The notes below the pieces were generated by a model. The model did no database searches and was not told the origin of the DNA. It was given only the letters and a program-made list of their open reading frames with translations. From Streptococcaceae bacterium AF54-32pH5A (lineage in GTDB: Bacteria > Bacillota > Bacilli > Lactobacillales > Streptococcaceae), in NCBI GenBank assembly GCA_027682205.1, contig JAQDAD010000006.1, positions 1 to 64,000 of the forward strand: a stretch of DNA of 64,000 bases, read 5' to 3'. Within the stretch, counting starts at the first letter, position 1. Each line of letters begins with the position of its first letter. A program made the translations under genes and the position numbers. This document shows positions 8,733-16,274 of this stretch, piece after piece.

Positions 8733-8852
8733 TTATTGCCAAGCGCCTGAGTTGCTGACATAATAGCCATCAGGTATGTAGGTATTGTGAAGCATCTTAC
8801 CTGAGGAATCCAGATAGTACCACTTGTCCTTGATCCAAACATTGGACTTCAT
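8733..8852 (-). CDS. 39-residue protein made of choline-binding-type repeats
   Basis: A very short gene. The translation has the aromatic pattern of a cell-wall (choline) binding repeat: WIKDKWYYLDSSGKML in residues 6-21, then a second half-repeat YIPDGYYVSNSGAW (25-38). AAAGGAGG lies a normal distance before the ATG, and a terminator follows the stop, so it looks like a real expressed gene and not only debris. It has no signal peptide, catalytic domain or linker. In surface proteins such repeats bind phosphocholine on teichoic acid; here the protein would stay in the cytosol or be released by lysis. It could also be the surviving end of a decayed choline-binding protein, but no upstream remnant is visible. 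Confidence 0.7.
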   Translation of the reverse strand: MKSNVWIKDKWYYLDSSGKMLHNTYIPDGYYVSNSGAWQ

Positions 8853-8900
8853 GGCACCTTCCTCCTTTGTTTACATACCATAAAGTGGGTACTATAAAAC

Positions 8901-9608
8901 TCAGTAAATGTCCTGAACCACCGTGCGGTCTCCTTCAAGTGAAATGATTTTCTTTTCAAACTGCAAATCAGGCATGCAAGCAGTCAAATCCTTTTCAATT
9001 TCTTCTAACGCTTCTAAACGCATTTCTACCGAGGTATTTTCATTACCTTGAATGATGAAAATAGCATTTTTTGTATCTTCATCAAATTTGTAGTGTTCAC
9101 TATCGCGGACATCCAGCCAAGCTAGAACTCCTTTTTCATCACGATAGACATAGTCCGTCTGTGCAACGTGCTTCTCCGTTGACAAGATAGGTAGGAAAAT
9201 GTCCTCCCTTTGGCTAACAGAAAACTCTATCTGCCCTCCAATCTTATCCAAATCATGCCCACCAATCGCCAGCAAAGAAGAAAGCGCCTCTACATTGTAG
9301 ATATCGATGATACTATTGATGCAAGGGAGGGAGCCACGATGCTGGATATTGCGAATGAGAGCGGCCACTGTCGGTAGATTTTTCTTGACGCTACGCCCGA
9401 CTCGCTGGAGCAACTGCCTATAACCTTGGACAACAGGAGACTCTTGAACTTCTTTTACATCACACTCTAGCGCCCACTTCTCCCTCTCCTCTTTCTTTTT
9501 CAAAAAAGCAAGAGGCAAATCAGCGTGAGGATCAACGTTTTTAGCAATACCAATCACGACATTCTTAATCCCCAAGTCATACAAACTTTTATCTAAACGA
9601 AACTCCAT
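8901..9608 (-). CDS. B3/4 domain protein (PheT-like, solo)
   Basis: A 235-residue stand-alone B3/B4 fold of the phenylalanyl-tRNA synthetase beta subunit (COG3382), the domain that edits mis-acylated Tyr-tRNA(Phe) in PheT. The family block RNIQHRGSLPCINSIIDIYNVEAL (residues about 88-111) and the GGHDLDKIGGQIEF segment are clear. Free-standing forms may clear mischarged tRNA or non-protein amino acids; this is inferred from the fold. GGAGGTG precedes the ATG. A promoter (9651-9679) lies between it and rpoE. YtpR, another PheT-like tRNA-binding fragment, is encoded nearby. Confidence 0.85.
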   Translation of the reverse strand: MEFRLDKSLYDLGIKNVVIGIAKNVDPHADLPLAFLKKKEEREKWALECDVKEVQESPVVQGYRQLLQRVGRSVKKNLPTVAALIRNIQHRGSLPCINSIIDIYNVEALSSLLAIGGHDLDKIGGQIEFSVSQREDIFLPILSTEKHVAQTDYVYRDEKGVLAWLDVRDSEHYKFDEDTKNAIFIIQGNENTSVEMRLEALEEIEKDLTACMPDLQFEKKIISLEGDRTVVQDIY

Positions 9609-9650
9609 CGGCAGGCACCTCCTTTAAAAAAGGCTCAACTTTCTACTTTC

Positions 9651-9679
9651 ATTTTACACCTTCTAGCACCTGATTTCAA
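9651..9679 (-). promoter_or_regulatory. Promoter of the B3/4-domain gene
   Basis: Minus strand: TTGAAA (9674-9679), 17-bp spacer, TAAAAT (9651-9656) with a TG two bases before it. It lies about 45 nt before the ATG, after the rpoE terminator. Confidence 0.65.
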
Positions 9680-9705
9680 GGAAATCATCAACTCTCTCCC
9701 GACAA

Positions 9706-9736
9706 ATAAAAAGAGAAGATCAAACTGATCTCCTCT
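9706..9736 (-). terminator. Terminator of rpoE
   Basis: A ten-base stem (9712-9721 with 9727-9736) contains one G-U pair in the minus-strand RNA, with a five-base loop and a T run after it. It begins 10 nt past the rpoE stop. Confidence 0.88.
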
Positions 9737-9746
9737 GTGAGGCTTC

Positions 9747-10337
9747 TTATACTTCGTCACTCGTTTCAGCGTCATCATCTGAAAACTCGTCGTCTTCTTC
9801 GTTGAGATCCACGTCTTCACCCAAGTCATCAGGGGCGATTTCGTTGATTTCTGCATCGTAAGCTTCCACTTCATTTTTCTCATCATCTGGATTTTCATCA
9901 TCATATGAAAGAGCTGGATCTGCTTCGTATGCATCTTCGTCTTCTGGATCATCCGCATTGTAGTCAATGGCATCTGAATCGCCATCCATGAAGGCATTGA
10001 CACGCTGCTTCTTAGCTTTTGGTACTACTTCATCGTCGTCACTTTCTTCAAGAGCGATGATTTCTTCGTCGATTTCGTCCACACCATACCATGAACGAAG
10101 ACCCCATTTGTTGTCTCCAAGTGAGATGAAGCTACCGTCAAAGTTCAACTCTGTGTAGAACAAAGGCAAGGCTTCACGGATATCGCTGTTTGATGTTCCA
10201 AGGTAGTTTTGAATTTCGTTTACAAGATCGCTAAAATGCATCTCATGGTCGCGACCACGAAGTTCCAAGATAGCACGCGCTACCTCAATCATAGATAGTT
10301 CACTTTTTTCTTGCCCAGCAAATACTTCTAATTCCAA
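9747..10337 (-). CDS. rpoE: RNA polymerase delta subunit RpoE
   Basis: Delta is the small Gram-positive RNA polymerase subunit that speeds enzyme recycling and sharpens promoter selectivity. The 196-residue protein has a folded N-terminal domain (about 1-90; [36 protein letters not shown]) and a very acidic disordered tail ([20 protein letters not shown], ending ETSDEV). The TTG at 10337 is chosen as start: AGGAG lies seven bases before it and the protein then begins LELEVFAGQ, as in pneumococcus. Upstream in-frame ATGs would place AGGAG inside the gene. It has a strong own promoter and terminator, so it is monocistronic. Confidence 0.95.
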   Translation of the reverse strand: MELEVFAGQEKSELSMIEVARAILELRGRDHEMHFSDLVNEIQNYLGTSNSDIREALPLFYTELNFDGSFISLGDNKWGLRSWYGVDEIDEEIIALEESDDDEVVPKAKKQRVNAFMDGDSDAIDYNADDPEDEDAYEADPALSYDDENPDDEKNEVEAYDAEINEIAPDDLGEDVDLNEEDDEFSDDDAETSDEV

Positions 10338-10409
10338 AGCGTTTCTCCTCATTTTCACTACTATCGCCAGAGCAGATAGACTCTGACCTCATTTTATCAT
10401 GTACTCTTT

Positions 10410-10438
10410 ATTGTACGATAATTTTGCGGAATAGTCAA
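10410..10438 (-). promoter_or_regulatory. Sigma-A promoter of rpoE
   Basis: Minus strand: TTGACT (10433-10438), 17-bp spacer, TACAAT (10410-10415), about 75 nt before the TTG start. The three-gene island begins just upstream of it. Confidence 0.85.
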
Positions 10439-10554
10439 AGGTTAAAATAGATTTGTCTATGATTTATTAAGTAAAAATCAATTGATTTTATCATATGGTA
10501 AATTTAAGATACAAACCTTTAAAATAGCGGTATTTAGTTGAAAGTAAACTGATT

Positions 10555-13224
10555 TCATTTTAACTCAGTATTTTTTATAATACGCTTCCGTTCCTCATCA
10601 ATAATGCTAATTGCTTCATCTATCTCATTTTGAGAAAATTCTATTTTTAAATCGCCATTATCAATAGCATTATACATAGTTTCTTCTTTCTTCTTCAATT
10701 TTCTATATATTTTCTCATCAACATAGCCTGCATTACCACTATCAGCTGGTTCAGATTTTGTTTGCAAATAATAATATCTGGTATATTGATTATCCTCTAG
10801 ACCTAGTCTGTGAATTCTATCTCGAGATTGAAGCATGAAAGTTAAATTAAAATTATACTCAAAATACAGGGCATCATGTACTTCTCTATGAAGCGATACT
10901 GACTCACCTAATGTTTGAGGATTAGAAATCATTACCATAGTATCACCAAAGCGAAAATCATTAATTAATTTTTGTCTATCAGAAACTTCTGTACCTCCAT
11001 AAATTAAATTAGCTTGAATCCCAATTTGGTTAAGTCTATTTTTGATTTTTTTCATTGTATTAACAAAAATTGCCCAGACTATAACTTTTTTCCCTTCAGA
11101 TACCAGCTCTTGAATTTTTTGAATACCTTTTTCAAATTTAGGAGAAATCATACTTGAAAAATCATACTCATCATATCCTTTTGCCTCTTTTATAGCTGAA
11201 ATAGAGGGTGTTTCTAATCTACTATAAAACAAATCTTCCGAAATTTCTATTGTGTCATTTTTATCATTATCGTCTGCAAACCACATATCTTTATATTCAA
11301 TCCTTTTGTTAAGTAATTCAGGATTTGTGGACGCTTGTATCAATCGAATTAATCTGGCTAAACTCGACGATTCGTTATAGTATATGGACTGTGCTAATTG
11401 TTTCTGTTCCTCGCTAGGTTCCACAACAAAAAATATATCTGGTTCCGGTTTAGGCACCCCCAAATCGTTCTTATTTAAGCGCCAGAAGAAGGGCATCAAA
11501 GCTTTGTTTATTTCATCAATTTTCCTAACACTAGGATTTTTTAATTCATCTAAATTCCATCTAAAAAATGCATTGTATTCATTTGCATACAATAAGTGAA
11601 GAAAATTATAAATATCTTGATATGAATTAGGTATTGGAGTTCCTGTTAAAACAAATTTAAATCGCAAATTTTTAACTAGTTCCAAAGCAGCCTGAGCACG
11701 AATGCCAAAAGGATTTTTTATTCTATGAACTTCATCAAAGACAATCATTGTCTTAATTGACAACAATTCCTGTAACTTGTCTTTGTATTTTGTCAACGAT
11801 TCATAATTCACTAATACAAGATTCGATATTTTCCAGTTCAAAGATAAATCGAAAGCAAAATCTTTAGAACTTTGACAATCAATTACTTCTAACTGTTTCT
11901 TATTTCCAAATACTTGTTTAAATTCTTCTTTCCAACTGTTGAAAGCATTAATAGGACAAATAACCAATAGATTATCCACATGCTCACTTTCAACTTTCGA
12001 GGAATTCAAAAATGCAAAAACAGCTAAAATCATCGCAGTCTTACCAGAACCTGGCACGGAAAAGTTCGCAGCTCTAGCCATCCTGTATTCATAGAAAGCC
12101 GCCTCAAGTTGCAACTTTTTAAATGGTCGAATAACCTCTGAACCAACTACAGAAACAAACTCTTCAAACTTTTCTTGCTCTCCGTGAATTGCGTATTGTT
12201 CAGGAGACTTTAAATAAATACCTAATTTCTTATATTGTTCAATAGAATACCGATTTGAATTTAGATATTCCCGAACATCATCCGATATCTTGACTAATAT
12301 ACCCCTTCTCTCACATCTTTTCTTCGTAACTTCAATAACATACTCAATATCCTTGTAAGAAAATTCATTCTTAATAGTTGAGTTATCCTCTTCAAAATAT
12401 TCTTCTGATAAATCCGATTCCAGGTTTAGATACCTATCGATACTAGTGATTCTATTAAAAGAACTATCTTGACGAAAAACCGTTGTTTCATCTTTCATAC
12501 AAAAATAGACACCCTCAAAGACCGAATCTTTTGTATCCTCAAGATTAATTGAAGAATGAATCTGATATTTCTTTAACTCAGAATAGACTACTTCTGTAGC
12601 ATCTACAGTGAGAATATTAGGCTCTTCGTTATTCCACAGTCGTTCAAATCGTTTCTCATTCGTCTGTATTCTAGACTGTACATTGATACTTGTGTCCCAA
12701 GAAACATCTACAGATATGCTTTCATAATTTAATTCCAGTCCATTTTTGGTTTCATTAACAGAACCATTAAAGAAAATAATATCCTTATCCGAACTAATTA
12801 ATCCAAATTTATCATGAAATATCCCTTTTCCAGATGGAATAATCGCGAATTTTACCTCCGCATTACCATTTGCAATCATAAAAGCTAAATTCCCTAACGA
12901 TTCTTTGGTTTTATTATTTAATACCGATTGTTTTAGCTGTCTAGTTAATTGCTCTAAAGTTTTTTTGAGTTCATAACCTTCTTGTATTTTAAAAAAATCT
13001 TCTTCAGAAATATCTGTTGAAATAATAAATTGTGCAAAGCCATTGTTATCGAACAACTTATCCAATCCTTTTGAATACAAAGCTAAACCTTCACTAGAAA
13101 AATAAGCAGATACCCTTCTATATATATTTGCTTCAGACAATATTGGTTCATAAAATTCTTGAACCAAATTTTTACTCTGATAAGTTGGTTGAATTTTACT
13201 TCTTAAAACTTGAGAAAATACCAT
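10555..13224 (-). CDS. PLD-nuclease/SNF2-type helicase fusion of a restriction or defence system
   Basis: A single 889-residue chain. Residues about 20-200 look like a phospholipase-D nuclease: RRVSAYFSSEGLALY at 36-50 and one HKD-type motif, H137-x-K139 followed by GSVNE (154-159). One motif implies dimerisation to form the active site. Residues about 370-820 are a superfamily 2 SNF2-like motor: VPGSGKT (390-396), DEVH (497-500), LTGTP (526-530) and QSRDRIHRLG (799-808). The region between and the acidic C-terminal tail are unassigned. An ATP-driven translocase joined to a PLD nuclease recalls the NgoAVII/CglI restriction enzymes, where these are separate subunits. It is last in the operon, 14 nt after the ParB-like gene; base composition is AT-richer than the neighbours. 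Confidence 0.85.
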   Translation of the reverse strand: MVFSQVLRSKIQPTYQSKNLVQEFYEPILSEANIYRRVSAYFSSEGLALYSKGLDKLFDNNGFAQFIISTDISEEDFFKIQEGYELKKTLEQLTRQLKQSVLNNKTKESLGNLAFMIANGNAEVKFAIIPSGKGIFHDKFGLISSDKDIIFFNGSVNETKNGLELNYESISVDVSWDTSINVQSRIQTNEKRFERLWNNEEPNILTVDATEVVYSELKKYQIHSSINLEDTKDSVFEGVYFCMKDETTVFRQDSSFNRITSIDRYLNLESDLSEEYFEEDNSTIKNEFSYKDIEYVIEVTKKRCERRGILVKISDDVREYLNSNRYSIEQYKKLGIYLKSPEQYAIHGEQEKFEEFVSVVGSEVIRPFKKLQLEAAFYEYRMARAANFSVPGSGKTAMILAVFAFLNSSKVESEHVDNLLVICPINAFNSWKEEFKQVFGNKKQLEVIDCQSSKDFAFDLSLNWKISNLVLVNYESLTKYKDKLQELLSIKTMIVFDEVHRIKNPFGIRAQAALELVKNLRFKFVLTGTPIPNSYQDIYNFLHLLYANEYNAFFRWNLDELKNPSVRKIDEINKALMPFFWRLNKNDLGVPKPEPDIFFVVEPSEEQKQLAQSIYYNESSSLARLIRLIQASTNPELLNKRIEYKDMWFADDNDKNDTIEISEDLFYSRLETPSISAIKEAKGYDEYDFSSMISPKFEKGIQKIQELVSEGKKVIVWAIFVNTMKKIKNRLNQIGIQANLIYGGTEVSDRQKLINDFRFGDTMVMISNPQTLGESVSLHREVHDALYFEYNFNLTFMLQSRDRIHRLGLEDNQYTRYYYLQTKSEPADSGNAGYVDEKIYRKLKKKEETMYNAIDNGDLKIEFSQNEIDEAISIIDEERKRIIKNTELK

Positions 13225-13238
13225 AATCCCCCCTAAAT

Positions 13239-14501
13239 CTATCTAGATAGCTTATACGTTAAATCTCGAATTTCTTGAAGAATTTTTTTAGCTTCAAAAT
13301 ATTCATTCTCATGAAGTGCTTTTAAATCATCATGGGTCATAGCTTCTAAAATATCAAAAATTTCCTGTAGCTTTACTAAAGATTGTCTACGGTCTGCTGC
13401 AGCCTCTCCTTTATTTGATAGTCTATTCGTTGTTTGTAATAAGCTACTCGCCACTTCTGCAATTTCAGGATTTTTATTAAAATTATCTTTTAAATCGCTT
13501 GCTTGTTTTATTGGATTAGTTTCAAAGAACTCAATAATTCTGTCCACATGTTCATCAGTAGCTTCAGTGAAATATTTTTTTATTTCAGGATTATTTAAAA
13601 TATTATCTTTAACATCTCGAATTTTTCTTGTAATGTCTCTATCTCCAATTTCTGACTTAGCAATTTGTACAGCTAGAATTGTAAGGACATTCATTTTAAT
13701 TGCTTTTTGTTTTTTGTCTTTCTTTCGTTCCAATTTGGATAATTGCGGTTCAATTGATTCTATAGGACCATCCAAATTCAATTCTCTTGCTATATAAAAT
13801 TTATCTTCCGGTTTTCCGCCTGGTGAAACAATCTTAAGAAAATCTTTAATTAACTTAGCAAGTCTTAAATCTCGATTAATCCCTCTCGTATTTCCAGCAC
13901 CACTAGCTTGCTTATATTCTTCGGGGGTCATTAATTTCTGAACTTCAATAGTATTATATACATCAAAAATTCGATCAATTGGATCATAGCTAACTCTCTC
14001 TTCTCTTGCAAGCTGTAAATCTAATTCTAATTCTTTTATTTTCTTCTCATCAATTTTATTATGAATATCAAAAGAAAGTATCGCTGCTTCAAAATACCGT
14101 CTAATGTTGCTTCCTTTTTGAATCTTACGAAGAGCTGTAAATCTTCTATTCCCATCAATCACTCTTCCGTCAGCAAGAATAACCCCCGGTTCTTGCTGTC
14201 CTCTCTCTTCTATAGATTTTTTTGTATCTTTCAAAGCTTGCTTTTTAGACTCAAAAATAAATTTTTCAAATATTTCATTATATTTCGAATCTCCAATTTC
14301 TGGTGTTAATTTACCATGATTTGATATGTACTGATGGTAAACCGTATTAATACGACCATTTTGATCATTATAATATAAACATTCTAACGGAAATTTATAT
14401 ACTGGATAGTCTTTTGTTTCTCCCCCAATAGTCAATCGTTTTGTTAAAGTTGTTTTTTCAATATCTCCATTTTTTATCAATTCATTTAAATCATAATTCA
14501 T
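13239..14501 (-). CDS. ParB-like-domain protein of the island
   Basis: About 420 residues. The one recognisable feature is a ParB N-terminal-like motif, GVILADGRVIDGNRRFTALR (about residues 106-125), the arginine-rich nucleotide-binding segment found in ParB and in several defence proteins. The rest is helical and highly charged (ERKKDKKQKAIK; repeated D/E/K helices to the end), with no membrane segment. It may be the DNA-binding or nucleotide-sensing part of the system. The ATG at 14501 is preferred because GGAG lies seven bases before it; another ATG two codons upstream is too close. It is 17 nt after the methyltransferase stop and 14 nt before the helicase gene, which points to one operon. 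Confidence 0.8.
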   Translation of the reverse strand: MNYDLNELIKNGDIEKTTLTKRLTIGGETKDYPVYKFPLECLYYNDQNGRINTVYHQYISNHGKLTPEIGDSKYNEIFEKFIFESKKQALKDTKKSIEERGQQEPGVILADGRVIDGNRRFTALRKIQKGSNIRRYFEAAILSFDIHNKIDEKKIKELELDLQLAREERVSYDPIDRIFDVYNTIEVQKLMTPEEYKQASGAGNTRGINRDLRLAKLIKDFLKIVSPGGKPEDKFYIARELNLDGPIESIEPQLSKLERKKDKKQKAIKMNVLTILAVQIAKSEIGDRDITRKIRDVKDNILNNPEIKKYFTEATDEHVDRIIEFFETNPIKQASDLKDNFNKNPEIAEVASSLLQTTNRLSNKGEAAADRRQSLVKLQEIFDILEAMTHDDLKALHENEYFEAKKILQEIRDLTYKLSR

Positions 14502-14518
14502 TTTCATTCTCCATTCAT

Positions 14519-16207
14519 TTATTTTCCGTAAATTATTATCGGGACTAGGTAGATAGACATCAACTGGCTCAATGGAATCTTATCCTTAAGTCGAGTGAAC
14601 TCTGTTCCAGAAACATCAACCTCAATGTCGTTATTATCTATATGGTTGTATATTAATTTGCCAATATAATTGATGATATAATATGGATGTGAAACATCAT
14701 CTGAAAAGAAACCATACTTTTTATTTTCTAAATTTAATTGTTTTATCGAGTATTTCCTAAGAATTTCGTTATTTTTCAATTCCTCAATTAAATCAGGTTT
14801 TAATTTACAAAGAAGTTTTTTAGCTTCCATTTGATTAGAACGGGAGATAATTATACTTTTGAAGCCTTTCCCTGTACCCGCATGTGCAACAACACCCCAA
14901 TTTCCACTTTCTCCATTAACTTTATTAGTTAAATCAACAGTCATATTTCCTGATTTAATAGGAAATTGTCTAAACAATGCTTTTTCACTTCGCGTAGGAG
15001 GATTATTGAAATCTTTAATTCTTTTATTATCCAAATATTTAAATTGACTTAGATCTTTATCTATAATCTTAGCAGGTAATAGTGGTGAATTTATTAGTTC
15101 TAAAATTTTCACAGCTAAAGCAAAAGATAATTGAACGCAAACAGCATTTCCGATTTGTCTCCACTTTGTAGACTCATCACCGAAGAATTGATAATCTAGA
15201 GGATATCCCATAATACAAGCTGCTTCTCTGATAGTTGGCAATCGATACTCGCCATCACCTTTTCTATTACAATCCGATTTATATAGGATAGCCTCCCTAG
15301 TACTAGCTGACTGTGTAGCCATAATTGTCCGGCTTGGCTTATCCATATTTTCTGGAAATGACATCTTACCCATATAAGGATGTCTTTGTTTTAAATCCCT
15401 AGCTTTTTGCCACTGTACTTGATAGACGCCTGTGTCATAAAAATGATCTTTAAAATTCTCAAACTTAACAGACTCATTTGGATAATTCGGATCTGTTACA
15501 AATTTCACAGGCGCCTGATTTAAAGGATTTGGAAAATTTCTAAATAATTTATTTAAAGTAACTTTCTCCTTAGGAACCCTATCAGGAAACGGAAATTCGC
15601 CAGTCTTAGTTATTTCCCCACTGACGAACCTTCGCCTTGTCTGTGCAGTACCATAATCATCTGCTTGTAAAACTCCACCATTATATTTGGATTTTATGGC
15701 AACAGATTTTGGATTAAGTCCTTGTGAAATAGCCCAATCAACTAAATCCAATTCTTCAAAAGTATACTCCTCTTGAACATAGTTTTGAGAATTTGGAACA
15801 TTTTCCATTAACCATGCTTTTAGTTTAGAATTCTTTTGAAATTTCTTTACAGCAATTACCTTAAAAAAAGTATTAATCATATGGATACCAAAATCTTTGT
15901 TAGCATTCCCGCCTTGATTAGAAAGAGAAAATAATTGACATGGGGGACTACCAATGATAATATCCGAGTCTGGCAACTTATTGATTTCATCAATATCTTC
16001 AAAATCAAGCACGCTCTTAACTTTATCGTTTAACCCATGGTTAAAATTATGAGTCGTGATTGCTGGTTGCCAAACATCAATACCCATAATGACATCATAG
16101 CCTGCTCTACGAAATCCTTCCGAAAAACCACCTGCTCCGCAGAAAAAGTCAATCACAGTTAATCTCTTTATTTTCTTATTACTTTTCACAATTTTACCTG
16201 TTATCAT
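14519..16207 (-). CDS. C5-cytosine DNA methyltransferase with long C-terminal extension
   Basis: A Dcm-type enzyme that makes 5-methylcytosine in DNA. Motifs: I FFCGAGGFSEGF (21-32), IV GSPPCQLFS with catalytic C90, VI ENV (135-137), VIII QTRRRF (189-194), IX PSRTIMA (291-297) and X IGNAVCVQL (352-360). The stretch between VIII and IX, where target recognition sits, is only about 95 residues. The core ends near 375, but the protein runs to 562. The extra 185 or so residues (NNPPTRSEKALFRQF, HAGTGKGFKSIIISRS, LVPIIIYGK at the end) match nothing I recognise. It is first in the operon, behind TATAAT at 16233-16238. It is the likely self-protecting partner of the PLD-helicase. Confidence 0.92.
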   Translation of the reverse strand: MITGKIVKSNKKIKRLTVIDFFCGAGGFSEGFRRAGYDVIMGIDVWQPAITTHNFNHGLNDKVKSVLDFEDIDEINKLPDSDIIIGSPPCQLFSLSNQGGNANKDFGIHMINTFFKVIAVKKFQKNSKLKAWLMENVPNSQNYVQEEYTFEELDLVDWAISQGLNPKSVAIKSKYNGGVLQADDYGTAQTRRRFVSGEITKTGEFPFPDRVPKEKVTLNKLFRNFPNPLNQAPVKFVTDPNYPNESVKFENFKDHFYDTGVYQVQWQKARDLKQRHPYMGKMSFPENMDKPSRTIMATQSASTREAILYKSDCNRKGDGEYRLPTIREAACIMGYPLDYQFFGDESTKWRQIGNAVCVQLSFALAVKILELINSPLLPAKIIDKDLSQFKYLDNKRIKDFNNPPTRSEKALFRQFPIKSGNMTVDLTNKVNGESGNWGVVAHAGTGKGFKSIIISRSNQMEAKKLLCKLKPDLIEELKNNEILRKYSIKQLNLENKKYGFFSDDVSHPYYIINYIGKLIYNHIDNNDIEVDVSGTEFTRLKDKIPLSQLMSIYLVPIIIYGK

Positions 16208-16232
16208 CTTACGTTATTTATTGTTTGTATTC

Positions 16233-16238
16233 ATTATA
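16233..16238 (-). promoter_or_regulatory. -10 of the three-gene island
   Basis: Minus-strand TATAAT lies 25 nt before the methyltransferase ATG. The expected -35 position falls inside the valS terminator hairpin and shows no consensus hexamer. Expression may be weak or partly read-through from valS. Confidence 0.55.
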
Positions 16239-16239
16239 C

Positions 16240-16268
16240 CAAAAAAAACACGGCATTCCACCGTGTTT
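16240..16268 (-). terminator. Terminator of the valS operon
   Basis: Eight-base stem AAACACGG (16246-16253)/CCGTGTTT (16261-16268) with a seven-base loop, followed on the minus strand by eight T residues. It lies 6 nt after the valS stop. Confidence 0.9.
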
Positions 16269-16274
16269 CTATGT

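Noticed and set aside
8618..8842. A 74-codon open frame on the minus strand over the small choline-binding-repeat gene
   Set aside because: It is the other frame of the same DNA, has no ribosome binding site, and runs through the terminator; the 39-codon frame with AAAGGAGG and repeat signature explains the region better.
10474..10489. 16-bp AT palindrome AAAATCAATTGATTTT after the PLD-helicase gene as an att site or terminator
   Set aside because: All A/T except two pairs, no second copy at the other island edge near 16240, and no T run beyond the stem; treated as chance in AT-rich DNA.
13239..14501. ParB-like gene as chromosome-segregation parB
   Set aside because: No parA, parS-like site or Spo0J helix-turn-helix domain is seen; position between a methyltransferase and a nuclease-helicase points to defence.
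10555..16207. Island as a prophage, ICE or insertion-sequence element
   Set aside because: No integrase, transposase, phage gene, direct repeats or terminal inverted repeats are visible between the rpoE promoter and valS.
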